Source: JBCCRH01 sp039208045
Lineage (GTDB): Bacteria > Bacteroidota > Bacteroidia > Chitinophagales > Saprospiraceae
Direction: 5' to 3'
DNA length: 15,935 nucleotides
NCBI GenBank assembly: GCA_039208045.1
Contig: JBCCRH010000090.1
Span: 1 to 15,935, forward strand
Shown: piece by piece, positions 1 to 6,543 of the stretch
Layout: the number at the start of each line of letters is the position of its first letter
Numbering within the stretch: position 1 is the first letter of the stretch
Program-made: the position numbers and the translations under genes
The notes under the pieces: generated by a model
The model's database searches: none
What the model saw: only the letters and a program-made list of their open reading frames with translations
What the model was told of the DNA's origin: nothing

Positions 1-3000
1 CCCAGCCCGCACCAGCACCCGATTCCCTTCATCCGAATGATGGAAGCCAGCGCTAATCGTAAGCGCATCCAAGGTGCTCAGCCAAATACCGCCACCGTAC
101 GAGTTGTGCCAGCGACTCGAATCTTCTCCATCAATCCACACACGGCCATAATCTCCACTGGCGAATAGGCCAAAGGTGAGCGGGGCCACATAGGTACGGG
201 CCTCATTGATTAAGCGCAAGCGCAAGTCATTAGAGTTGTAAAAAGAAGATTTACCGGCGAAGCGTTCCTGGCGAAAACCACGCAGGGCTTCTCGGCCACC
301 AATGGTAGCCGCTTGGTAAAACTCGAATTGCCCCCAAATATGCTTGGCTCCAAACTGGGTGGCCCATACTAAGCTTCCATTGTTCGTGAGGCGTTGGTAA
401 AAGGTGAGCTCCGATGCTACGAAACCAAAATTTCGACCGCTGCGCTCCGCATTTTGCTGCCAGCCACCATCTAGCAAAAAGCGAAAGCCATGGGTAGGCG
501 CCACTCTAACATCCATATTCTCGAATAAATAACGCGCACCGATTCCCCAGAAGCGTTGTTCATCAAAGGAAGCTTCGGAGAGGCCGGTATCATCGGTAGA
601 AACAAAGCGACCACTCGTACGCTCGACTTCATGCGATTCGAATAGTGGGGCGATTTGAAATTGCGCACCATTACGAAAGCGATAACGGAGCGGGATATTC
701 ACAAAATAGGCTCCCTTACGTACTCGGTTGAACGATAGCTCGTCGTTTCTCGGATTTTCGGTATTGTTTCCAAAACCAAAAAAGTTGATGACGAACTGCT
801 CGCCATTCCACTCTAGGTTGGTAAGAATATCCCACTTTCCAAGTGCATCAATATACTCTGCCTGATACGCCACATCTATCGCCCCTGTTGCAAAGGAATA
901 GCCTGCACTGATGTGGTGCTTTTGAGCATACGGCTTCTTCTTAAAGCCATAACGGAAAAAATTGGCAAAAGCCCCTAGCTGAAAGCCATCATCTGGGTTA
1001 AAGCCCATTTGCGGCAGAATCATACCATAGTTGATATCGTTATCTTTATGGTCGTACTCATTGAAGGTATAGCGCTTGCTCCGCTTATCGCGAATCTCAT
1101 TATCATTCTTTATTTTGCTCCCACTGGGTTCATCATAAACGAGCGTTTTTTTACCCCAGCCTCCTACTTCGGATACATCGTCAAATACATCTTTATCAAA
1201 CCCTCCAATAAGGCGTAGCTTTATCGCACGCGGAACTTTACCTTTTACATTGAACTCATCATCACCATCCAAGCCGTAGATATGGATTTCATCGGTTTCT
1301 TCATTAAAGAAAGTGCGCTCGAAGTGGAGTTCTCTTCCCCCTTTTTTCTTAGGGTTAAATACCTGTACTTTCGTAAAACCTTTTCCGCGTTCCACCTCGA
1401 ATATATCATCCTTATTGGTGCCCACAATATCCACTGTTTTGGCTAAGCGTTCGTAGTAGCCTCGCGCTACATTAAGTAGGTTGTCGCGTCGGCCTTTTAT
1501 CTTAGCAATGATTTCTTCCCCATTGGCTTCATAGACCGTGGGGGGCCATTCTTGGATAGCCGCTTCAATGATTTCGTCGGTCAGCTGTTGCTGAATGTGC
1601 TGTACTTCGCGTTCCCAGGTAGCCCAATCGGCACCCACTAGCCATACCCGATCAAAGTGACGCGCGTAGTTATTGTACCACTTGATGCGTGGAATTTCGG
1701 GGCCAAATGATTGGAACTGCCGCATCAGAGGAACGGTTTTGTTGATAATCTGCATCAGCACCCCATCAAACTTGGAGAAGGGCTGGTCGCGGTCGCGCGG
1801 GATAGGGCGGTAGCGCGTATATTTCTCTCCATCTTCTTTTATCTTTTCAGTCGCCCAGCGCCACTGATCGCCATGGCGATCCCAATCGCCAATCGTCATA
1901 TCGAACAATCGCGAACGAACAATAAAGTCATAATCAGGCTTATTGTCGTGGTCTTTTTGCACGTCCTGCATCGCGTCGGGAGTGCTTACAATATCCTCAG
2001 AGTTGCCGAAGCTATCCACATCACGGCGGTCATTGGCAGGGCGCTCTTCAAAGAGATAAAGCCCTCCTCCAAAGATGTCGTTATACTTACCCAGGGCAGG
2101 CTGTTTTGCCAGGTAGTACAGTTTTGGATTGGTGTGATAAATGCCAGCAGCTTCGGCCATAGAGGGCACCACAAAGGCGGCATAAGGGTGGGAATAGGTA
2201 AATACATCACGCATCATTTCCACTACGAATGTCCCTCGGAGTACACCACCTAAGATACGCCCTGCATCTTTCTGCATAGAGCGCAGCACATACTGTTTAC
2301 CATCTTTATCTGCTAATCGGAGAGAGTTGGTTTGGTTACCTCCTCCTTTACGAATCGGTTGGAGTCCTCCCTTATGCTCAGCGAGGTCTAAGACAGGCAC
2401 TTTGACTGTTAGGCCATACACATCGCGATACAGCTCGCCCCACAAAAAGCGATGGAAACCGCTTTTCTCAGTGTCATCGTATAAGGTAAGAGCAATAGAA
2501 TCCTGCTTTTGATTATACTCCGTGAAGTCAAAGTCGGTTTTTGGCTCTGGGGCCTGCATAATTTTCTTGCGAAAAAGCAGGCGTGGACTTTCATCTTCCT
2601 CTCCCGCTCCCCAAAACTGTGCCCAGGTGGAGCCATCTTCATAGAAATCGAGTTGGGCATAGCCATGCCCGCCATAGGTAAACTGGGCAAAGCCACTGGC
2701 GCGGGCAGGGGTTTCTTTAGAACCAGCACCACTCACGATGAAGGGATGTCCTTCTGCTTCGAGGTATTGTAGGTTGTGATCGTGCCCAGATACGAAGATA
2801 ACATTATCAAAATCAGAGGCACGACTCATCAATTCATCGCGTAATTCTGCTAGAGGTGGGTAGTTGGCATCTTGGCGAATACCCAGAGTAGCGCGTATTT
2901 GCATGAGCAACGAGCCCAGGCCTGGCAGTGGGATGTAGAGATTTTTGTTAGCAAGTGTAAGTGGGAAAAGATGGTCTTTCCAGGAATATTGCCCACCATG

Positions 3001-3708
3001 CGATCCACTAGTGAAGGGAGGGTGATGAATGGCTACTACTACGGTACGCTCGCGATTCTTCTTCAAAAGGTTTTGAAATTCATCTAAAAAAGCTGTTTTA
3101 CTTTTGGCGGGGCAGCCTTCATTCATTTCTTCGTTTTCGTCCCAGTCGGCAATCCACCATTGAGAATCGATAAATACAGTGAGGATATCAGGGTGTACCT
3201 TTTCTTTTTCTGGGCCTGAGCAGCCATTTTTTGGGCGAAAAACATCCTTTTTATCCAGATAATCTTCCACAAATTCTTCCTGCCACTTCACCGATTCAAT
3301 TCCAGCAGCGACATACTCGTGGTTACCAGGAATGATGAAAGACTGTCCTTTAAAATCCTTGATAATATCGAGTTGTACCTTCAAGCGATGAGCAATAATG
3401 GGGTAAGTGGGATCATCTTCAGGGACTAAACCATCGGGGTAGATATTATCTCCAAGTACCACTAGTGAGCTATTCTCATCGGCGGTTTTGAGCACTTCCC
3501 CCAGATGGCGAACAGGCGGAGCTGTCTTTTCGAAAGTAGAATATCCAGCATCCCCTAATAAATACATCGTGTGAATACGTTGCGCTTCAGGAGGTGGAAG
3601 TGTCTGTTCCCAATCGCGTTCAGCTTTTCTTACTTGTGAATGATGTGTCGCACAGGCTTGTAGCATCAAGATGCACAATAGCAATAAGGGTAATCGTTTG
3701 TTAGCCAT
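1..3708 (-). CDS. Metallophosphoesterase fused to Omp85/BamA-like beta-barrel, lipoprotein (C-terminus beyond window)
   Basis: The frame is open from an ATG at 3708 to the left edge (1236 codons, no stop), so only the C-terminal end is missing. Residues 1-19 form a lipoprotein signal peptide (LQAC, Cys19). A calcineurin-like phosphoesterase spans about 48-335 with the metal-site blocks GDAG (Asp53), GDNIY (Asp87), GNHE (Asn129-His130), HHPPF (His228-229) and GHDH (His309, His311). A middle region (about 450-660) has GLYLFEE, GDWDRHGDQW (608-616) and PRDRDQPF (637-644), resembling the active site of CotH/FAM20-type kinases. Residues 811-844 (GLDGDDEFNV, then GGFDKDVFDD) look RTX-like. From about 893 amphipathic strands build a barrel with the Omp85 motif GGREALRGF (Arg1143). 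The protein probably sits in the outer membrane with a surface or periplasmic phosphoesterase; the substrate is unknown. It starts 24 bases after the epimerase stop and is probably co-transcribed with it. Confidence 0.88.
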   Translation of the reverse strand, partial: MANKRLPLLLLCILMLQACATHHSQVRKAERDWEQTLPPPEAQRIHTMYLLGDAGYSTFEKTAPPVRHLGEVLKTADENSSLVVLGDNIYPDGLVPEDDPTYPIIAHRLKVQLDIIKDFKGQSFIIPGNHEYVAAGIESVKWQEEFVEDYLDKKDVFRPKNGCSGPEKEKVHPDILTVFIDSQWWIADWDENEEMNEGCPAKSKTAFLDEFQNLLKKNRERTVVVAIHHPPFTSGSHGGQYSWKDHLFPLTLANKNLYIPLPGLGSLLMQIRATLGIRQDANYPPLAELRDELMSRASDFDNVIFVSGHDHNLQYLEAEGHPFIVSGAGSKETPARASGFAQFTYGGHGYAQLDFYEDGSTWAQFWGAGEEDESPRLLFRKKIMQAPEPKTDFDFTEYNQKQDSIALTLYDDTEKSGFHRFLWGELYRDVYGLTVKVPVLDLAEHKGGLQPIRKGGGNQTNSLRLADKDGKQYVLRSMQKDAGRILGGVLRGTFVVEMMRDVFTYSHPYAAFVVPSMAEAAGIYHTNPKLYYLAKQPALGKYNDIFGGGLYLFEERPANDRRDVDSFGNSEDIVSTPDAMQDVQKDHDNKPDYDFIVRSRLFDMTIGDWDRHGDQWRWATEKIKEDGEKYTRYRPIPRDRDQPFSKFDGVLMQIINKTVPLMRQFQSFGPEIPRIKWYNNYARHFDRVWLVGADWATWEREVQHIQQQLTDEIIEAAIQEWPPTVYEANGEEIIAKIKGRRDNLLNVARGYYERLAKTVDIVGTNKDDIFEVERGKGFTKVQVFNPKKKGGRELHFERTFFNEETDEIHIYGLDGDDEFNVKGKVPRAIKLRLIGGFDKDVFDDVSEVGGWGKKTLVYDEPSGSKIKNDNEIRDKRSKRYTFNEYDHKDNDINYGMILPQMGFNPDDGFQLGAFANFFRYGFKKKPYAQKHHISAGYSFATGAIDVAYQAEYIDALGKWDILTNLEWNGEQFVINFFGFGNNTENPRNDELSFNRVRKGAYFVNIPLRYRFRNGAQFQIAPLFESHEVERTSGRFVSTDDTGLSEASFDEQRFWGIGARYLFENMDVRVAPTHGFRFLLDGGWQQNAERSGRNFGFVASELTFYQRLTNNGSLVWATQFGAKHIWGQFEFYQAATIGGREALRGFRQERFAGKSSFYNSNDLRLRLINEARTYVAPLTFGLFASGDYGRVWIDGEDSSRWHNSYGGGIWLSTLDALTISAGFHHSDEGNRVLVRAG

Positions 3709-3732
3709 AATATGATGGTTTATAAAAAGTCG

Positions 3733-4764
3733 CTACACTAAAGGTAATACTTGTGGGGCAAAATCTTCTTGTATTGCTGCTTTTTGAAAAAGAGCTGACG
3801 TAGCGGAAAGCGTTTCTTCCAGTGGAAGATACTCAAAGTCAAATACTGCTTGTGATTTACTATTATCGTAGAAAAAGGGGCGAGCAGAGTGCGCCGCTGT
3901 TTCCCTAGTTATTAGGGGGCTTGCGCCAAAAAGGCGGGCACGAATCCACTCGATTCGCCATGCAATTTGCTGTATCCACGGCGTTACCTTAATCCAGGGT
4001 TGTTTTTTATCGCAGAAGGTAGCAATCCTATTCATCACCTCTTGGATGGGGCTGTCTTGACTGCTTAGCAGGTAGCGTTGGCCATCGATATCACTTTCCA
4101 TGAGTTGGATCATGAATCGTGCTACGTCACGAACATCTACAAACCCAGAGCTACCGGCGGGGTAGAATGGGAATTCGTTCCAGACGAGCTTAAATAACTT
4201 AAGCGGGCCTTCATCCCAGCGGCCACCACCAAGGATAATGGCTGGATTAACAACACCAACATTTAGGCCTTCTGCCCAGCCCCGCCACACTTCTTGCTCT
4301 GCCAGGTACTTGCTGATGGCATAATTACTATTGTATTTACTGCGCTCCCATTTGGTGGTTTCAGAAATGGTGGCACCTACCTTGGGTCGGCCAATGGCAG
4401 CAATAGAGCTAGCATGTATTAATTTTTCGATATTGGCATCAAGCGCAGCATTTACTACATTACTAGTCCCCTCACTATTGACGGTCAGCATTTTTTTTCG
4501 ATCCTTGGGGTCAAAGGAAATTAAAGCCGCACAATGATAAACCTGTTGGATACCTTGGAATGCATCTTCAAGCGCGGGGACATCCAAAATATCAGCTTCT
4601 ATCCACTCGATCTGATCAGCTACTGGAGCCACTAAATCCATGTTGCTAGTAGCCCGTTTGGTTGCACGAATATTGGTGTAGCCTTGGTGAATTAAATACC
4701 GAAGGAGGTAAGAACCGAGCATGCCGGTTCCGCCTGTGACGAGGATGTTTTTTGTTTTGTTCAA
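3733..4764 (-). CDS. NAD-dependent epimerase/dehydratase family protein (extended SDR, dihydroflavonol-reductase-like)
   Basis: A complete 343-residue extended short-chain dehydrogenase. The N-terminus shows the Rossmann nucleotide-binding motif GGTGMLG (residues 11-17) after a hydrophobic strand, then Asp58 in EADIL for the adenine ring, HCAA (77-80), Ser119/Ser120 in HASS, and the catalytic pair Tyr148-x3-Lys152 in NYAISK. VNPAIILGGG (172-181) and GFVDVRDVA (207-215) fit the nucleotide-sugar epimerase/dihydroflavonol-4-reductase branch. Family knowledge says such proteins oxidise or reduce a hydroxyl or carbonyl with NAD(P)(H); the substrate cannot be told from sequence, and no signal peptide is present, so it is cytoplasmic. 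It lies 25 bases after the cytochrome gene and 24 bases before the phosphoesterase-barrel gene, which suggests one transcript. Its length is normal for the family and I see no damage. Confidence 0.9.
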   Translation of the reverse strand: MNKTKNILVTGGTGMLGSYLLRYLIHQGYTNIRATKRATSNMDLVAPVADQIEWIEADILDVPALEDAFQGIQQVYHCAALISFDPKDRKKMLTVNSEGTSNVVNAALDANIEKLIHASSIAAIGRPKVGATISETTKWERSKYNSNYAISKYLAEQEVWRGWAEGLNVGVVNPAIILGGGRWDEGPLKLFKLVWNEFPFYPAGSSGFVDVRDVARFMIQLMESDIDGQRYLLSSQDSPIQEVMNRIATFCDKKQPWIKVTPWIQQIAWRIEWIRARLFGASPLITRETAAHSARPFFYDNSKSQAVFDFEYLPLEETLSATSALFQKAAIQEDFAPQVLPLV

Positions 4765-4789
4765 GTTGTCTTAATCAAACACATTTAGC

Positions 4790-5137
4790 TTATTCTTTTT
4801 TGCCTTTTTGGGTCAATTTCATCGTGTATTCTGCTACTGCTTTTATCTTTTCTTCGTTGAGTAGCGACTTGAACGAGGCCATGGTATTTCGGCCATTGGT
4901 TACTACTGCTATGCGTTCTTCTACGGTCAGCTCGGAGGTCACTAAATTAAAGGCGCCACTGGCTCCCATATCTCCTCGCGTTCCATGGCAAGTTACACAA
5001 TTGGTTTTGTATATTTTTTCGCCATCGACTTTTGCTACTTTTTTGGCTACTGCGGCGCTCTTGCTTTGCTTTTTTTCTGCTTCGCTGCATGCAATGATAC
5101 ATCCGCCAATTAGTGCGATAACAATTATTTTTTTCAT
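4790..5137 (-). CDS. Small lipoprotein c-type cytochrome, monoheme
   Basis: A 115-residue protein with a short lipoprotein signal (IIAC, lipidated Cys17) followed by a Lys/Ala/Ser-rich linker (18-36) and one cytochrome c class I domain. The heme site is CVTCH (Cys47, Cys50, His51) and the likely axial ligand is Met86 in NTMASF, with a C-terminal helix after it. This is the usual size and order for a membrane-anchored electron carrier of the periplasm, resembling the single-heme domains that feed terminal oxidases or other oxidoreductases. Its partner is not evident; it is the first gene of a leftward unit with an SDR-type enzyme and the phosphoesterase-barrel gene. The start is preceded by a GAAAGG stretch about 12 bases upstream, which supports the chosen ATG. 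Confidence 0.9.
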   Translation of the reverse strand: MKKIIVIALIGGCIIACSEAEKKQSKSAAVAKKVAKVDGEKIYKTNCVTCHGTRGDMGASGAFNLVTSELTVEERIAVVTNGRNTMASFKSLLNEEKIKAVAEYTMKLTQKGKKE

Positions 5138-5166
5138 ATCGATTATACCTTTCTTTTGCTGCTTTG

Positions 5167-5196
5167 CTGGCGTGCGCGGTTATTGCTTGGCTTTTT
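5167..5196. repeat. Direct repeat copy 1 (30 bases)
   Basis: It begins CTGGCGTGCGCG and ends TTGCTTGGCTTTTT. It matches the copy at 5305-5334 at 28 of 30 positions. It lies about 30 bases upstream of the cytochrome start, so it would be in the leader of that transcript. Confidence 0.85.
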
Positions 5197-5250
5197 TGAA
5201 CCACTTAAGGCACATTAGAGGCACCTCAGGGTTTGGGCTGGGTTATTCGT

Positions 5251-5306
5251 TCTTCGTCCTCCTGCTCTTCTCCGTCCCTCATCCTCCATCCTTCCTTCCT
5301 CCTCCT
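5251..5306. repeat. Pyrimidine-rich (plus) / purine-rich (minus) tract
   Basis: Nearly all bases are C or T on the plus strand, with irregular CCT/TCC/TTC units. In a leftward transcript it would be an AGGAGG-rich, purine-only-like stretch with several Shine-Dalgarno-like hexamers. It sits directly against direct repeat copy 2. Confidence 0.6.
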
Positions 5307-5334
5307 GGCGTGCGCGCTTGTTGCTTGGCTTTTT
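5305..5334. repeat. Direct repeat copy 2 (30 bases)
   Basis: The second copy of the 30-base element differs from 5167-5196 only at two internal positions. The two copies are in the same orientation, 138 bases apart start to start, and bracket the purine-biased tract. Confidence 0.85.
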
Positions 5335-5336
5335 AA

Positions 5337-5368
5337 CAATTGTACGCAATACCGTTAACAAAATCAAA
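5337..5368 (-). promoter_or_regulatory. Candidate promoter of the cytochrome-epimerase-phosphoesterase unit
   Basis: On the minus strand a TTTG box (5365-5368) lies 20 bases from TACAATTG (5337-5344), one mismatch from the Bacteroidota -7 consensus TAnnTTTG and within the usual 19-21 spacing. Transcription would begin near 5330 and give a leader of about 190 bases containing both repeats. This is a motif match only. Confidence 0.4.
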
Positions 5369-5486
5369 TGGAGGCGGGTTTGAAAAAGTACGGTAGAAAT
5401 GTCCATAGAAAGTAAAACCTACGGATAAATGTCGAGCTTTTATTAGGATTAATCGAAGGGGCAAACCTAGGGCTGGGTGGTTTTGT

Positions 5487-5494
5487 TAACTTTG
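5487..5494 (+). promoter_or_regulatory. Candidate -7 box of the SPFH gene
   Basis: TAACTTTG is an exact match to the Bacteroidota -7 consensus TAnnTTTG and ends 17 bases before the ATG at 5512. No clear -33 TTTG lies at the expected distance. The short A-rich leader that follows is typical for the phylum. Confidence 0.5.
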
Positions 5495-5511
5495 CAAAAA
5501 AGATAAAAATT

Positions 5512-6357
5512 ATGAGTGAATCAAAAAGAAAACCAACTAATCAGGGGCGATTGATCACGACCGGACTTATCGCTTTTGTGGTGTTGATATTGATCTTAAC
5601 GTTTTCGAATGCTACGTTTTTAACTATTGAGGCAGGAGAGCGTGGGGTGTTGTTCCAGCGCTTTGGTGGAGGCTTGGATAAGGCCAATATTTATGAGCCT
5701 GGTTTCCATGTGATTGCTCCTTGGAACATTATGTATGTGTATGATGTACGGGAGAAGCAGTTGGAAGAGGAGATGGAAGTACTATCGAGTAATGGTCTGA
5801 ATATTAAGGTGGATGTAACGGCGCGGGTAAATCCTTCTTACAATAAGATTGGGGATTTGCACGAAAAATTCGGTACAGAATATATTACCTCCTTAGTACG
5901 TCCAGAATTGCGCTCTTCGGTGCGTAAGATTATTGGTCGATTTACGCCAGAGGAGTTGTACTCTACTCGTAGAGATGAGGTGCAGCAGCTGATTCAGGAG
6001 GACTTAGCGCAAACTTTGGTGGCTAACTATATTGAGTTGCGGGCTTCCTTGATTCGTGATATTGAGTTGCCTCAAAAGGTGAGAACGGCCATTGAAGATA
6101 AGATTGAAGCGGAGCAGCAGGCGTTGAAGTATAAGTTCATTCTCGATCAGGAGCGCCAAGAAGCGCAACGTAAGACGATTGAAGCGCAAGCTAAGGCGGA
6201 TGCGAACCGTATTCTTTCGGCTAGTTTGTCCGATAAAATTTTGCAGGATAAAGGGATTGAAGCGACTTTGAAGTTGGCGGAATCTCCGAATTCGAAAGTG
6301 ATTGTTGTTGGGGGTGAGGGCGATGGGCTGCCGTTAATTTTGGGTGGTGGAAAGTAG
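5512..6357 (+). CDS. Prohibitin/SPFH (band 7) family membrane protein
   Basis: A complete 281-residue protein. Residues 13-33 form one N-terminal transmembrane segment after a short basic cytoplasmic tail, then the SPFH/band 7 domain runs from about 36 to 215 (TIEAGERGVLFQRFGG at its start, DVTARVNPSYNK in the middle, IRDIELPQKVRTAIEDKIEAEQQA near the end shortened here as the family-typical IELP block). A coiled-coil Glu/Gln/Ala/Lys-rich helix follows to about 250, and a Gly-rich end (GGEGDGLPLILGGGK). In the prohibitin family such proteins oligomerise into rings that scaffold membrane proteases or organise membrane microdomains. No protease partner such as FtsH or NfeD is next to it, so its partner here is unknown. 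It is transcribed alone, divergent from the cytochrome unit and convergent with the TonB-linked receptor. Confidence 0.93.
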   Translation: MSESKRKPTNQGRLITTGLIAFVVLILILTFSNATFLTIEAGERGVLFQRFGGGLDKANIYEPGFHVIAPWNIMYVYDVREKQLEEEMEVLSSNGLNIKVDVTARVNPSYNKIGDLHEKFGTEYITSLVRPELRSSVRKIIGRFTPEELYSTRRDEVQQLIQEDLAQTLVANYIELRASLIRDIELPQKVRTAIEDKIEAEQQALKYKFILDQERQEAQRKTIEAQAKADANRILSASLSDKILQDKGIEATLKLAESPNSKVIVVGGEGDGLPLILGGGK

Positions 6358-6394
6358 GGGAGCTTAGCCGCAGGCCCGATAGAAGCGGTATGAA

Positions 6395-6495
6395 GTGTGC
6401 CCAAAAGCGTATACTGCCCCTTTGCTAGATGGCTGAGTGAATACTTGGAACGAAGACACCTAGCAAAGGAATGGCAGTATAGCTTTTGGGCACGC
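6395..6495. repeat. Long imperfect inverted repeat between convergent genes
   Basis: The left arm 6395-6428 (GTGTGCCCAAAAGC...CTTTGCTAG) is complementary to the right arm 6460-6495 except for one mismatch near the outer end, one extra base and a 3-base difference inside. The loop is 31 bases. The transcript of either strand would fold into a hairpin of more than 30 pairs. It may act as a bidirectional transcription end for the two convergent genes, or be a palindromic mobile-type repeat; there is no T-tract, so an ordinary intrinsic terminator is not clear. Confidence 0.75.
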
Positions 6496-6515
6496 TGAAT
6501 TTTAGCGGATAGCGC

Positions 6516-6531
6516 CCCGATAGAGATCGGG
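6516..6531. repeat. Short palindrome CCCGAT-AGAG-ATCGGG
   Basis: A 6-pair perfect stem with a 4-base loop, just past the stop of the TonB-linked receptor gene. It resembles short CCCGAT/ATCGGG palindromes that I recall as recurring between genes in Bacteroidota genomes; that recollection is not checked here. It could contribute to 3' end formation of the leftward transcript. Confidence 0.5.
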
Positions 6532-6543
6532 ACTGCCCTCTAA

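Larger units (their letters stand above)
5138..5511. other. Divergent intergenic region between cytochrome and SPFH genes
   Basis: These 374 bases separate two divergent transcription units and hold no convincing gene. They contain two near-identical 30-base direct repeats, a 56-base pyrimidine-rich tract on the plus strand (purine-rich in the leftward transcript), and candidate promoters for both sides. A possible 63-codon leftward reading frame across the tract has low-complexity Arg/Glu/Gly content dictated by the purine bias and is not called. Confidence 0.7.

Noticed and set aside
1711..2253. A 180-codon plus-strand reading frame
   Set aside because: It lies wholly inside the large leftward phosphoesterase-barrel gene, whose frame has recognisable motifs; its own protein has no family-like features.
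4947..5204. An 85-codon leftward frame overlapping the cytochrome gene
   Set aside because: It is out of frame with the clear CxxCH cytochrome and shows only the shadow composition of that gene.
5215..5406. A 63-codon leftward frame across the purine-biased tract
   Set aside because: Its Arg/Glu/Gly-rich composition follows from the tract, and it crosses the candidate promoter region; no homology-like features are seen.
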